Source of the DNA: Jiangella asiatica
GTDB lineage: Bacteria > Actinomycetota > Actinomycetes > Jiangellales > Jiangellaceae
Assembly (NCBI RefSeq): GCF_004349065.1
Contig: NZ_SMKZ01000009.1
Coordinates: 62,001 to 126,000 of the forward strand
Reading direction: 5' to 3'
Length of the DNA: 64,000 nucleotides
Below the pieces are notes generated by a model. The model searched no databases, had not been told where the DNA came from, and was given only the letters and a program-made list of their open reading frames with translations. This document shows, in pieces, positions 16,886 to 28,575 of the stretch. The translations under genes were made by a program, and so were the position numbers. How positions within the stretch are numbered: the first letter of the stretch is position 1; every line of letters begins with the position of its first letter.

Positions 16886-18328
16886 TTAACCCGCTCCGGC
16901 GCCGGAGTGTCGCTCGAGGAAGGTATACACGTCGGTGACGTCGACACCGGGAAACGTGCCTGGCGGCAACGCGGCCAGCAGGTGCGAGTGCACCCGCGCG
17001 CTGGGCCATGCGCGGTGCCCCCAACGCGAGGCCAGCGGCGCCGGCGGGCGGCGGCAACACGACGGGTCGGGGCAGCCAGAGCTGGCTCGCACGGTCGTCT
17101 CGCGACCCTGGAACCACTTCGAGTGCGCGTAGGGCACGCCGACGTCGACCGCGAAGTCGCCTTCGGGGGTGCTCTCGACGTGGGTGGTGCACCAGTAGGT
17201 GCCGCGGCCCATGTCGGTGTACTGGTGGTGGGTGGCGTAGCGGTCCGGTGCGGCGAACACCGCGCGGGCGGCCCAGTAGCGGCAAACCATCTGGCCCTCG
17301 ATGGCCCCGGTGACGTCGGTCGGGAACGTGACGTCGTCGTTCTCGTAGGCCTTGTAGATGACGCCGTCCTCGCCGACTCGCATGAAGTGCACCGGCAGCC
17401 CCAGATGGTGGGTGGCCAGGTTGGTGAAGCGGTGCGCCGCGGTCTCGTACGAGACCGCGAACACGTCGCGGAGGTCGTCGATGGCCAGCTCGCGCCGAGC
17501 CTTGGCCCGTTGCAGGAAGTCGGCGGCGGCGGCCTCGGGCATGAGCAGCGCGGCGGCGAAGTAGTTGGTCTCGACGCGCTGGCGAAGGAAGTCGGCGTAG
17601 TCGGCGGGCTCGCGGTGGCCCAGGGCGAAATGGCCGAGGGTCTGCAGCACGATGGTGCGCGGGTCGTGCCCGCCGCGGCCGGCCGTCGGCAGGTAGATGC
17701 GCCGCTCCTCCAGGTCCGTGATCGACCGCGTCGCCCGCGGGAGATCGGCGGTCCGGTGCAGGGTGAAGCCGAGGTGGGCGGTCAGCTCACCGATGCCGCG
17801 CTCGGTCAGCGGGCCGCCGGCGTGCCCGACCGCGCGCGAGATGCCGGCCGCCACCTGCTCGATCTCGGCGAAGTAGTTGCCCCGCTCGCGCATCCGAAGG
17901 CGCAGCTCGGCATTCGCGCGCCGCGCCTCCTCCGGCGTGGCGGCCTGCTCGGTCGCGCGGCGCTGCAGCTCGCGATGAAGGCCGACCAGTGACTCCAGCA
18001 CGTCGGTGGGCAGCTTGCCGCTGACCCCCACCTGCGGCAGCCCGAGCGAGGAGTACAGCGGCTCGGCCTGCGCGTGCTGCAGGGCGATCTCCAGCGCCGC
18101 CCGGTGCGACGGCGGCTCGGGCTTCAACAGGTCCGCGACCTCGACGCCGAGCGCCGTCGCGATGGCCTGCAACAGGGTGAGCCGCGGCTCACGGCGGCCG
18201 TTCTCGATCTGGGAGAGCAGCGACGGTGCCCGGTCGACGGCCGCGGCCAGATCGCTGAGCGTCAGCCCGGCGGCCTTGCGTGTGTGCCGGATGCGCCGCC
18301 CCAGCGTGACGATGTCGAGATCAGCCAT
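16886..18328 (-). CDS. ramB: ScfR/RamB-type regulator (XRE HTH plus IrrE-like domain)
   Basis: A 480-residue regulator of the short-chain fatty acyl-CoA regulator (ScfR, RamB) family. The start taken is MADLDIVTLGRRIR, preceded by AGGCGAGAAG. Order of domains: XRE helix-turn-helix (SDLAAAVDRAPSLLSQIENGRREP), an ImmA/IrrE-like region with a degenerate LGHFALGHRE motif and a C-terminal acyl-binding region with Cys pairs (SSGCPDPSCCRRP). RamB regulates acetate and glyoxylate-cycle genes in Corynebacterium and Mycobacterium. Its divergent neighbour here is isocitrate lyase, which supports the same role. Confidence 0.9.
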   Translation of the reverse strand: MADLDIVTLGRRIRHTRKAAGLTLSDLAAAVDRAPSLLSQIENGRREPRLTLLQAIATALGVEVADLLKPEPPSHRAALEIALQHAQAEPLYSSLGLPQVGVSGKLPTDVLESLVGLHRELQRRATEQAATPEEARRANAELRLRMRERGNYFAEIEQVAAGISRAVGHAGGPLTERGIGELTAHLGFTLHRTADLPRATRSITDLEERRIYLPTAGRGGHDPRTIVLQTLGHFALGHREPADYADFLRQRVETNYFAAALLMPEAAAADFLQRAKARRELAIDDLRDVFAVSYETAAHRFTNLATHHLGLPVHFMRVGEDGVIYKAYENDDVTFPTDVTGAIEGQMVCRYWAARAVFAAPDRYATHHQYTDMGRGTYWCTTHVESTPEGDFAVDVGVPYAHSKWFQGRETTVRASSGCPDPSCCRRPPAPLASRWGHRAWPSARVHSHLLAALPPGTFPGVDVTDVYTFLERHSGAGAG

Positions 18329-18450
18329 CACTTCTCGCCTTGTGAAAGTCCGTCGAATTTCACCCATCGTAGCGGTGGTACGCCGCCACGAGCGGTCGTC
18401 ACGGTGTTGTTGTCCGAGTTTTCACTCACCACGACACAAAAGGAGCGAAC
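18329..18450. promoter_or_regulatory. ramB-aceA divergent promoter with GTGAAA half-sites
   Basis: 122-base divergent region. An inverted repeat GTGAAA-N10-TTTCAC lies at 18342-18363, close to the regulator start, and a third half-site, TTTTCAC, lies at 18419-18425, close to aceA. The arrangement suggests autoregulation and aceA control by the ScfR protein. The motif does not match the Corynebacterium RamB box as I remember it, so the link is inference. AAAAGGAG just before the aceA ATG is the ribosome-binding site. Confidence 0.45.
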
Positions 18451-19785
18451 ATGACGGCGACACTCGACGCCCAGGGCAAGGAGTCGCAAGCGACGGCGCC
18501 GACGGTGGGCGACCGGCAGGCAGCCGAGGCGGCCGACCTGGCCCGGGAGTGGGCCACCGACCCACGCTGGGCCGGGGTCAGCCGCACCTACACGGCCGAG
18601 GACGTGGTGCGGCTGCGCGGCACGGTCCGGGAGGAACACACGCTGGCCCGTCGCGGTGCGGAGCGGCTGTGGCACCTGCTAGGGCGGGACCAGCACGTCG
18701 CGGCGTTGGGAGCCATCACCGGCAACCAGGCCGTGCAGATGGTGCGGGCCGGGCTCGAGGCGATCTACCTGTCCGGCTGGCAGGTCGCCGCCGACGGCAA
18801 CACGTCCGGCAACACCTACCCCGACCAGAGCCTCTACCCGGTGAACTCGGTGCCGACCGTCGTCCGCCGGATCAACAACGCGCTGCTGCGTGCCGACGAG
18901 ATCACCTACGCCGAGCAGGCGGACCCCGGCTTCGACTGGCTGGCGCCCATCGTCGCCGACGCCGAGGCCGGGTTCGGCGGTCCGCTCAACGCGTTCGAGC
19001 TGGCCAAGGCTCTGATCGCGGCCGGTGCCGCGGGCATCCACTACGAGGACCAGCTCGCCTCGGAGAAGAAGTGCGGCCACCTCGGCGGCAAGGTCCTGGT
19101 TCCCACGTCGCAGCACGTCCGGACGCTCAACGCGGCACGATTGGCCGCCGATGTCGCAGGCGTGCCGACCATCGTCGTCGCCCGCACCGACTCGCTGGCC
19201 GCCGAGCTCATCACCAGCGACGTCGACCCGATCGACCGGCCGTTCCTGACCGGAGAGCGGACGGCGGAGGGCTTCCACCGGGTGCGCTCCGGCATCGAGC
19301 CGGTCATCGCCCGGGCGCTGGCGTACGCGCCCTACTGCGACCTGATCTGGGTGGAGACCGGCACGCCCGACCTCGGCCTGGCCCGCCAGGTGGCCGAGGC
19401 CGTGCATGAGCGGTTCCCCGGCAAGCTGCTGGCCTACAACTGCTCGCCGTCCTTCAACTGGAAGGCCCACCTGGACGACGCGCAGATCGAGACGTTCCAG
19501 CGCGAGCTGGCCGCGCTCGGCTACCGCTTCCAGTTCATCACCCTGGCCGGGTTCCACCAGCTCAACTACGGCATGTTCGACCTGGCCCGCCGCTACGCCG
19601 AGGCCGGCATGACCGCTTACGTCGACCTGCAGCAGCGCGAGTTCGCCGCGGAACAACTCGGCTACACCGCCACCCGGCATCAACGCGAGGTCGGCACCGG
19701 CTACTTCGACATGGTCTCCACCGCGCTCAACCCCGACAGCGACACCCTCGCGCTGAAGGGCTCGACGGAGGAAGCCCAGTTCTGA
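18451..19785 (+). CDS. aceA: isocitrate lyase
   Basis: A 444-residue isocitrate lyase, which splits isocitrate to glyoxylate and succinate in the glyoxylate bypass. The active-site cysteine loop is [17 protein letters not shown], and the substrate-binding [22 protein letters not shown]-type segment, [10 protein letters not shown] and the [10 protein letters not shown] metal-binding region are all recognisable. Length matches the class common in actinobacteria (about 430). Malate synthase is not in the window. Expression is probably controlled by the divergent ScfR/RamB regulator. Confidence 0.96.
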   Translation: MTATLDAQGKESQATAPTVGDRQAAEAADLAREWATDPRWAGVSRTYTAEDVVRLRGTVREEHTLARRGAERLWHLLGRDQHVAALGAITGNQAVQMVRAGLEAIYLSGWQVAADGNTSGNTYPDQSLYPVNSVPTVVRRINNALLRADEITYAEQADPGFDWLAPIVADAEAGFGGPLNAFELAKALIAAGAAGIHYEDQLASEKKCGHLGGKVLVPTSQHVRTLNAARLAADVAGVPTIVVARTDSLAAELITSDVDPIDRPFLTGERTAEGFHRVRSGIEPVIARALAYAPYCDLIWVETGTPDLGLARQVAEAVHERFPGKLLAYNCSPSFNWKAHLDDAQIETFQRELAALGYRFQFITLAGFHQLNYGMFDLARRYAEAGMTAYVDLQQREFAAEQLGYTATRHQREVGTGYFDMVSTALNPDSDTLALKGSTEEAQF

Positions 19786-19808
19786 CACTGTCCGCGCGGG
19801 CCGCCTCC

Positions 19809-20060
19809 TCAGAACTCCCCGTGGGAGCGGGCGGCGGCGACCAGGACGTCCTGGCGCTGCCGTCGGGTGTGCCGGCCGGCGTCGACCCACCGTTGCGAGA
19901 CCTGGTCGACCCGCCGGACCACGCCGGAGCGGACGGTGCGGAAGACGACCTCCGGCTCAACCCGCTCGGTCCAGGGATGAGGCTCGTCGTCCGACCGCTG
20001 ACGCCCATCACCAGGGGGTAGAGCACCAGAAGTCCTGGTGGTGTCGCCGATCGTTGATGA
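19809..20060 (-). pseudogene. possible decayed small coding remnant
   Basis: This 350-base gap between aceA and dhaM has no intact gene. On the minus strand one frame ending with TGA at 19809-19811 reads coherently for about 65 codons, with strong G/C at third positions (DDEPHPWTERVEPEVVF, then QRWVDAGRHTRRQRQ, ending RSHGEF). It has no ATG, GTG, TTG or CTG start, and the frame closes at 20061-20063, inside a half copy of the TGATGATCA palindrome family at 20050-20064. I read it as the 3' part of a gene whose 5' end was lost. Family not recognised. Confidence 0.35.
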
Positions 20061-20064
20061 TCAC
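20050..20064. repeat. half copy of the intergenic palindrome family
   Basis: The sequence ATCGTTGATGATCAC is identical to part of one arm of the palindrome at 55212-55275, but the other arm is missing here. It marks the 5' limit of the decayed frame on the minus strand, suggesting a past deletion with an end in the repeat. Confidence 0.5.
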
Positions 20065-20137
20065 CGCGGGGCGCCGCACAGTCTGCTGAGTCGTGCCGGG
20101 CCAATGCAACGCGGCGGCGGCGGCGAGACCCCGGCAA

Positions 20138-20536
20138 TCAGAGCTTGCGCATCGACCAGGCGCCTTCGGCGGAGTCGACGACGGCGTCGAGGTCCTGCCC
20201 GGTGGAGGCCAGGACCGCGGCCGCCACCGCGCCCTCGGTGAACGGGGCGTCGGCGAGGCGGACGCGGGGCGGGTCGTCCTCGTCCTCGAGGTCGACGAGG
20301 AGCGTCTTCGCGGTGAGGACGGAGCTTCCCATGTCCATGATCACGCACACTCCGTCGCCGCTTTCGGCCGAGCGGACGGCCGCGGCGATGAGCTCGATGC
20401 TGGTGCCGAACCGCCCGTCGTCGGTGCCGCCGGCGGGGCGGACGGCGACCTCGGGCCCGGCCAGCTCGCCGGCGAGCTCCGCGACGGCGCCGGCCAGGGC
20501 CGAGCTGTGCGAGACGAGGACAATGCCCACCGTCAC
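20138..20536 (-). CDS. dhaM: dihydroxyacetone kinase phosphotransfer subunit DhaM
   Basis: A 132-residue EIIA-man-like protein. GTG start with GGAGG upstream; the GTGA overlaps the dhaL stop. The motif GIVLVSHSSALA places the phospho-accepting His at residue 10, equivalent to His9 of E. coli DhaM. It takes phosphate from PEP via EI and HPr and passes it to the ADP bound by DhaL. Only the first domain of the E. coli three-domain DhaM is present, the short form usual in Gram-positives. EI and HPr genes are not in the window. Confidence 0.92.
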   Translation of the reverse strand: MTVGIVLVSHSSALAGAVAELAGELAGPEVAVRPAGGTDDGRFGTSIELIAAAVRSAESGDGVCVIMDMGSSVLTAKTLLVDLEDEDDPPRVRLADAPFTEGAVAAAVLASTGQDLDAVVDSAEGAWSMRKL

Positions 20537-21162
20537 GCCGTGACCTCCGCCAACGCGCGGAGCAGCAGCGCCGTCGACGCCGCGCCGGGGTCCTCGTGGC
20601 CGACACTGCGCGGGCCGAGGTAGCTGGCGCGGCCCTTGCGTGCCTGCAGCGGAATGGTGGCCGCCAGCCCGGCCTCGGCCGCATCGGCCGCCGCGAGCGC
20701 GGCGGCCGGCAGCGAGGCGCCGTCGGCGGCCAGGTCGTTGAAGGCTCGCACGGCAGGACCGAGCGCATCGACCATCGTCTTGTCGCCCTCGGCCGCGCTG
20801 CCCAGCTCGACGATGGCGGTCAGCATCGCCTCCAGCGCGGCGCCGAGCTGCACGGCGTCGGCGTCGGTGGTGTCGCCGAGGGCCTTGCCGGCCCGGCGCA
20901 GCGCGCTGCCGTACAGCGGCCCCGAGGCGCCGCCGGTCTTGGCGACGATGCCGCGCCCGGCGACCACCAGCACCTCGCCCGGAGTGCTGGGCTCCTTCTC
21001 CGCGATCCCGGCCACGGCGGCAGTCAGGCCACGCACCAGGTTGGCGCCGTGGTCGCCGTCGCCGATGGCCGCGTCCAGCGCGGTGAGCCGGGCCTCGTCG
21101 GCCTTGACCACCGTCGCGGCCGTGTCGATCCAGGCGACGGCGGTCTCGGTGTCGAATCCCAT
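20533..21162 (-). CDS. dhaL: dihydroxyacetone kinase ADP-binding subunit DhaL
   Basis: A 209-residue all-helical subunit. The nucleotide/magnesium motif is LDAAIGDGDHGANLVRG, and GGASGPLYGSALRRAGK and LQARKGRASYLGPRSVGHEDPGA complete the ADP pocket. Start is ATG (MGFDTETAVAWID) two bases after the dhaK stop; a longer frame reaches further upstream but runs into dhaK. It works with DhaK and DhaM in the PEP-dependent phosphorylation of dihydroxyacetone. Confidence 0.94.
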   Translation of the reverse strand: MGFDTETAVAWIDTAATVVKADEARLTALDAAIGDGDHGANLVRGLTAAVAGIAEKEPSTPGEVLVVAGRGIVAKTGGASGPLYGSALRRAGKALGDTTDADAVQLGAALEAMLTAIVELGSAAEGDKTMVDALGPAVRAFNDLAADGASLPAAALAAADAAEAGLAATIPLQARKGRASYLGPRSVGHEDPGAASTALLLRALAEVTA

Positions 21163-21164
21163 GC

Positions 21165-22157
21165 TCACCGTCCCCAGCGCAGCGCGGGCGTGGACACCGG
21201 CGCATCCCACAGCCGCAACAGTTCGTCGTCGAGCTGGGTGAGCGTGACCGAGAAACCGGACTGGTCGAGGCTGGTGATGTAGTTGCCGACCAGGCTGCGG
21301 GCGACCGTCGCACCGTGGCCCTCGATCCAGGCTGTGGCCTCAGCGAACGCGCCGTACAGCTCGATCAGCGGGGTGGCGCCCTGACCGTTCAGCATGACCA
21401 GCAGGTTGCCCGAGACCGGCAGGTCGGCGTGGATGACGTCGAGCGCATAGGCGATCAGCTCGTTCATCGGCGCCATCGAGCCGCGCTCGCGGCCGGGCTC
21501 GCCGTGGATGCCGACGCCCAGCTCGACCTCGTTCTCCTCCAGCGCGAAGCCGGGCTTGCCGGCCGCCGGAACGGTGCCGGCGTGCAGGGCGATGGCGAAG
21601 GACCGGGTGCGCTCGTTGACGCGCGTGGCGACGGCGGCGACGGCGTCGAGGTCGGCGCCCCCCTCGGCGGCGGCACCGGCGATCTTCTCCACGAACACGG
21701 TGCCGCCGACGCCGCGCCGACCGGCTGTGTAGGTGGAGTCCTCGACCGCGGCGTCGTCGTTGGTGACGACGCTGACCACGCGGATGTCCTCGTCCTCGGC
21801 CAGTTCCGCTGCCATCCGGAAGTTGAGCACGTCGCCGGTGTAGTTCTTGACGATGTGGAGCACACCCGCTCCGGCGTCCGCGCGCTGCGTGGCCAGCAGG
21901 ATCTGATCGGGAACCGGTGAGGTGTAGACCTCGCCCGGCGCGGCGGCGTCGAGCATGCCGTAGCCGACGTAGCCGCCGTGCAGCGGCTCGTGGCCGGAAC
22001 CTCCACCGGAGACCAGGCCGACCTTGCCCTGCCGTGGACCGCCCGCCAGCGAGATGACCCTGTTCTCGACGTCGACCTCGAGCGAGGGGTGTGCGGCGGC
22101 CAGGCCGCGCAGTGCGTCGGTGACGACCGTGTCGGGCGAGTTGATCAGCTTCTTCAT
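21165..22157 (-). CDS. dhaK: dihydroxyacetone kinase substrate-binding subunit DhaK
   Basis: A 330-residue subunit starting MKKLINSPDTVV. The substrate is held covalently by the His in GVGIHGEPG, which falls at residue 218, the same number as in E. coli DhaK. GGGSGHEPLHGGYVG at about 51-65 binds the triose. It is the first gene of dhaKLM, transcribed away from an IclR-type regulator, and phosphorylates dihydroxyacetone to DHAP in the cytoplasm. Confidence 0.95.
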   Translation of the reverse strand: MKKLINSPDTVVTDALRGLAAAHPSLEVDVENRVISLAGGPRQGKVGLVSGGGSGHEPLHGGYVGYGMLDAAAPGEVYTSPVPDQILLATQRADAGAGVLHIVKNYTGDVLNFRMAAELAEDEDIRVVSVVTNDDAAVEDSTYTAGRRGVGGTVFVEKIAGAAAEGGADLDAVAAVATRVNERTRSFAIALHAGTVPAAGKPGFALEENEVELGVGIHGEPGRERGSMAPMNELIAYALDVIHADLPVSGNLLVMLNGQGATPLIELYGAFAEATAWIEGHGATVARSLVGNYITSLDQSGFSVTLTQLDDELLRLWDAPVSTPALRWGR

Positions 22158-22261
22158 CGACGGACCGACCTTTCCACGAGGCACGGATGACATCTGCGAG
22201 CCACAGTACGCGCGAATGCGGCCGCTGAGGTCGCGCGCCGGGAAGCTCTATGGTTGGGCCC

Positions 22262-22906
22262 GTGGTGGAGATCTCGCAGACCCTCGATCGCGGCCTGCGC
22301 CTGCTCGAGGTCCTGGCCGGGTCCAGCAGCGGTCTCACCGTCGCCGAGGCTTCGGGTGTGCTCGGCGTCAACCGCACCATCGTCTACCGGCTCCTCGCGA
22401 CGCTGGAGCAGCACGGCCTCGTGCGCCGGGTCGCCGGCGGCCGGTTCTGCGTCGGCTTCGCGGCACTGACGCTGGCCAGCAGCGTGCACCCGCTGCTGCG
22501 GCAGGTGGCCCAGCCGGTGCTGCGCTCGCTCGCCGAGGACGTCGGCGCCACCGCTCACCTCACCATCGCCGACGGGGTCGAGGCGCTGGCCGTCGCGGTG
22601 GTCGAGCCGACGCGGACCGACTACCACGTGGCGTACCGGGTCGGCACCCGTCATCCGCTCGAGCGAGGTGCGGCCGGGCGGGCCATCCTCGCCGGCCGGT
22701 CAGGCGACGTCCGGGCCGAGGCGCCGGGCTTCGTCGCCACCACCGGTGAGCTCCAGACGGGGGCCAGCGGCGTGGCGGCCCCGGTGCCGGCCGTGGCCGG
22801 AGTCGAGGCGAGCGTCGGTGTCATCGCCCTCGGCGAGCTGGACGCCGAGTCCATCGGGCCGCGGACGGTGCGCGCGGCGGTCGAGCTGGCGCGCCGGCTC
22901 GGCTGA
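22262..22906 (+). CDS. IclR-family transcriptional regulator, divergent from dhaKLM
   Basis: A short IclR regulator of 214 residues: helix-turn-helix LTVAEASGVLGVNRTIVYRL, then a compact effector domain. The start taken is GTG at 22262 (VVEISQTLDRG), because TATGGT at 22249-22254 lies exactly 7 bases before it, the pattern of leaderless actinomycete promoters; an ATG inside that box (22250) would be the alternative. Divergent position makes it the probable regulator of dhaKLM. Confidence 0.85.
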   Translation: MVEISQTLDRGLRLLEVLAGSSSGLTVAEASGVLGVNRTIVYRLLATLEQHGLVRRVAGGRFCVGFAALTLASSVHPLLRQVAQPVLRSLAEDVGATAHLTIADGVEALAVAVVEPTRTDYHVAYRVGTRHPLERGAAGRAILAGRSGDVRAEAPGFVATTGELQTGASGVAAPVPAVAGVEASVGVIALGELDAESIGPRTVRAAVELARRLG

Positions 22907-22934
22907 CGCGCGGTGGCGTCGCTTCGTGATGGCG

Positions 22935-23408
22935 TCACTCCGCGACGGTGATCTCGACCTCATTGGAGACGCGGCTCTCGTCGTCCACCTGGACCACCCG
23001 GTAGCTGTTGGGGCCCAGCTGTTCCGGCGAGACGAAGCCGCCGAACGTGCCGTCGGCGCGGGAGACGGGCGCGATGGGGGTGTCGGCGTTGGGGAAGTCG
23101 GTCCACTCGCCCTCGCCGACCCGGTGCTGGAGCTTGACCTGGATGCCGGCCTCGGCGGGTGCGATGGTGCCGGAGAACGTGACGATCCCGCGCGGCGGGA
23201 GCGTGGTGGGGTCGGCGGCCAGGGTGATGCCGCTGTCGGGCGGTTCTTCGCCACCGGTGGAGGCGTCATCAGGCGCGCCGGTGCGGCTGGAGCCGTCGGG
23301 TGCGGCGTCACCACCCTGGGAGCCGATGACCGCGCCACCCGCGAAGCCGACGACGGCGGCCGCGGCGAGGCAGGCGGCGAAGGCGCGGCGGGTGGCTTCA
23401 GTGGGCAT
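22935..23408 (-). CDS. secreted or membrane-anchored protein, tandem paralogue 1
   Basis: A 157-residue protein with an N-terminal hydrophobic segment (FAACLAAAAVVGFAGGAVIG), a Gly/Ser/Asp-rich linker and an 80-residue beta-rich domain (ADPTTLPPRGIVTFSGTI, LQHRVGEGEWTDFPNADT, NSYRVVQVDDESRVSNEVEITV). The domain resembles an Ig/fibronectin-like fold. The C-terminal domain is closely similar to that of the next gene upstream, so the pair is a tandem duplication. No function known; probably displayed outside the membrane. Confidence 0.75.
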   Translation of the reverse strand: MPTEATRRAFAACLAAAAVVGFAGGAVIGSQGGDAAPDGSSRTGAPDDASTGGEEPPDSGITLAADPTTLPPRGIVTFSGTIAPAEAGIQVKLQHRVGEGEWTDFPNADTPIAPVSRADGTFGGFVSPEQLGPNSYRVVQVDDESRVSNEVEITVAE

Positions 23409-23445
23409 CGGCGCCTATTCAAACATTCGCCGCTGACACCCCGCG

Positions 23446-23931
23446 TCAGCCGATGGTGACTTCGACCGCGTTCGAGACCACCGAGTCGTCGTCCACCCGG
23501 ACCACGCGGAAGCTGTTGACGCCTTCGCGCTGCGAGTTGAGCCGCGACGTGCCCTGGCCGTTGGCGTCGGTGGTGATGAGGTTGACGTTCGGGAAGTTCT
23601 CCCACTCGCCGCCGTCGACGCTGCGCTGGATCTGCAGCTCGACACCTTCCTCCGCCGGCTCGATCGACACCGCGAGGCTGATGTCCTCGTTGGGGGCGAC
23701 GGACGTGGGATCGGCGGAGAGGGTGACGCCGGCGGTCGCCTCCTCGGTCGGCGTTGCGGGGGTCTCGCCGACCGGCGTGGTGCTTTCGGGTGGCGTGGAA
23801 GCGGAGGAGCCCGGCTCCTCGCCGCCTTGCTGGCCGCCGACGTAGGCACCGCCGGCGAAGCCGACGATGGCGGCGGTGATCAGGCTCGCGGCGAGCGCGC
23901 CGCCGGAGGCTCGACTGGACATCGAACCCAT
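23446..23931 (-). CDS. secreted or membrane-anchored protein, tandem paralogue 2
   Basis: A 161-residue paralogue of the preceding protein with the same layout: hydrophobic segment (LITAAIVGFAGGAYVGG), Thr/Pro/Glu-rich linker, and the domain SADPTSVAPNEDISLAVSI to VRVDDDSVVSNAVEVTIG. The matching WEN/WTDFPN and VV.VDD.S.VSN.VE(I/V)T blocks show common origin. The start could be the ATG at 23931 or the ATG 9 bases later. Function unknown. Confidence 0.75.
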   Translation of the reverse strand: MGSMSSRASGGALAASLITAAIVGFAGGAYVGGQQGGEEPGSSASTPPESTTPVGETPATPTEEATAGVTLSADPTSVAPNEDISLAVSIEPAEEGVELQIQRSVDGGEWENFPNVNLITTDANGQGTSRLNSQREGVNSFRVVRVDDDSVVSNAVEVTIG

Positions 23932-24067
23932 TCAATCGCGACACCCGGGGTCCGAGGCAAGTCGGCGTCCGCGCGACGGTCGCCGTGACCTGGGGTGACG
24001 TCGAGTGTGAAGGGTGCCACGCGTAGATCGGCACCGTCGGCGGGTACGGTGCCGCAAGGAGGTAACG

Positions 24068-25543
<1,476 letters not shown>

Positions 25544-25616
25544 GTCACCCGGGTCGCATCGACCGCGCCCTCTCTCCCCGGCCCGCACCGCTCGCGTTGA
25601 TCTTGGGGTGGGGCGC

Positions 25617-26081
25617 TCAGGTGGACGCCGCGGACTCGACCAGCGGCAGGATGCGCGGCGCCACGACGGTCGAGAGGGCGATCAACGTCGAGGTCCGGAC
25701 GATGTCGTCGTCGCCGACGAGGTCGTCGATCACCCGCTGCAGGTCGTCGTTGTCGCGAGCGACGATGCGGCACAGCAGGTCGCCCTGGCCGGTGATGGTG
25801 TGCACCTCGAGCACCTCGGGGATGCGGCCGAGGTGGGCAGCCACCGACTCGCGGGCGCCCTGCCGGATGTCCAGGGACGCGAACGCGGTCACCCGGAAGC
25901 CGAGCGCGGCTGGATCGACCGTCGGGGCGAAGCTCGCGATGACGCCGGTGTCGCGCAGCTTGTCCAGCCGGGCCTGCACCGTGCCGCGGGCGACCTGGAG
26001 CCGTCGCGACGCCTCGAGCACGCCGATGCGCGGCTCGCGGGTGAACAGCTCGAGGATGCGGGCGTCCAGCTCGTCGATCAT
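25617..26081 (-). CDS. Lrp/AsnC-family regulator
   Basis: A 154-residue regulator with an N-terminal helix-turn-helix (IGVLEASRRLQVARGTVQARLDKL) and a C-terminal RAM ligand domain (VTAFASLDIRQG to LIALSTVVAPRILP). Lrp proteins in actinomycetes often sense an aromatic or branched amino acid. It is divergent from 4-hydroxyphenylpyruvate dioxygenase and is the likely regulator of tyrosine catabolism here. Confidence 0.92.
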   Translation of the reverse strand: MIDELDARILELFTREPRIGVLEASRRLQVARGTVQARLDKLRDTGVIASFAPTVDPAALGFRVTAFASLDIRQGARESVAAHLGRIPEVLEVHTITGQGDLLCRIVARDNDDLQRVIDDLVGDDDIVRTSTLIALSTVVAPRILPLVESAAST

Positions 26082-26091
26082 GGGCTTGTAG

Positions 26092-27423
<1,332 letters not shown>

Positions 27424-27480
27424 CCTCTGTGGTCCGCCCCAACCAGCTGGCCAACACGTGACCAGGTGTGCGGTACCCGG

Positions 27481-28575
27481 CTAGTTGGCTGTATGTGGTG
27501 GCGGAGCGGGCAGCTCAACGGCGACATGGAGTCCGCCAGCGGGGCGGGAGGTGAGGGTGAGGGTTCCGTCGTGCGCTTGGACGATGCTTCTGACGATTGC
27601 CAGGCCGAGGCCGACACCCGCGTGGTCGGTGCGTATGCGTGCGGTACCGCGCTGAAACGGTTCGGTGAATGTCGAGACCAGCTGTGGGCTGAGCATGTCG
27701 CCGGTGTTCTCGACGGTGAGCGTGACGGACCCTGGACCGGTGGCGGTGTCGACCTGCACGGTGCCGTGTTGGGGAAGGTTGTGGACGATGGCGTTGTGCA
27801 GGAGGTTCGTGGTCATCTGCAGCAGGAGCGCATGTGAGCCGAAGGCGGGGGTGATGTCCCCGGAGGTCTCGATGGCGACGCCGTGCTGTTCCGCGAGGGG
27901 GAGGAGTGTCTCGGCGGCTTCTTCCGCTATGAGGGACAGGTCGACGGGTACTGGGGTGAATGACCGTTGGTCGGCGCGGCTGAGCAGGAGCAACGCCTCA
28001 GTGAGGTCGATCGCTCGAGCGTTGACGAAGTGGAGGCGTTCGACGAGTTCGCCGTTGTCGCGGTTCGGATCCTTGCGGGCGACGTCGAGAAGTGTCTGTG
28101 TGATCGCCAGCGGGGTGCGTAGTTCGTGTGAGGCGTTGGCCGCGAATCTCTGCTGCTCGGCAACGTGTGCTTCGAGCTGCTCGAGCATGGCGTCGAAGGC
28201 GTCGGCGAGTTCGCGGAACTCGTCTTTGCGGCCTTCCAACTCGATCCGGTGGGAGAGCGACCCGTTCGCGGCCCTGCGGGTGGCGTTGGTGATGCGCGTC
28301 AAGGGAGCGAGCATCCGTCCGGCGAGGAACCATCCCCCGACGAGCCCGAAGACGAGCAGGAACGCCAGCGCCTGGGTCGCTCTCGGGACGAAGGCGCGCT
28401 CGAGGTCGGAGCGGCTGGGCATCGGTAACCGGTTGGGGCTGTAGATCGCGTCGGGTACGTAACGCAGCAGGAACACCCACACGACGGCGAGCAGCAAGGC
28501 ACCCGCGAGCATGAGGAACCCGGCATAGCTGAGGGTGAGCTTGAGACGGACGCTCAACCCTGGCCGCCTATCCAT
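27481..28575 (-). CDS. vanS: VanS-type sensor histidine kinase
   Basis: A 364-residue membrane kinase starting MDRRPGLSVRLK (GAGGA 8 bases upstream; a GTG 15 bases earlier is possible). Two membrane helices (about 15-39 and 69-90) bracket a short external loop of some 30 residues, as in Streptomyces VanS. A HAMP segment follows, then FAANASHELRTPLAIT with phospho-His150, an N-box MTTNLLHNAIVHNLP and the G-box GVGLGLAIVRSIV. It senses glycopeptides or their effect and phosphorylates VanR. It overlaps vanR by 8 bases. Confidence 0.9.
   Translation of the reverse strand: MDRRPGLSVRLKLTLSYAGFLMLAGALLLAVVWVFLLRYVPDAIYSPNRLPMPSRSDLERAFVPRATQALAFLLVFGLVGGWFLAGRMLAPLTRITNATRRAANGSLSHRIELEGRKDEFRELADAFDAMLEQLEAHVAEQQRFAANASHELRTPLAITQTLLDVARKDPNRDNGELVERLHFVNARAIDLTEALLLLSRADQRSFTPVPVDLSLIAEEAAETLLPLAEQHGVAIETSGDITPAFGSHALLLQMTTNLLHNAIVHNLPQHGTVQVDTATGPGSVTLTVENTGDMLSPQLVSTFTEPFQRGTARIRTDHAGVGLGLAIVRSIVQAHDGTLTLTSRPAGGLHVAVELPAPPPHTAN

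Noticed and set aside
27424-27480. ACAC...GTGT element as a terminator between HPPD and vanS
   Set aside because: Arms are only four bases and imperfect; too weak to call.
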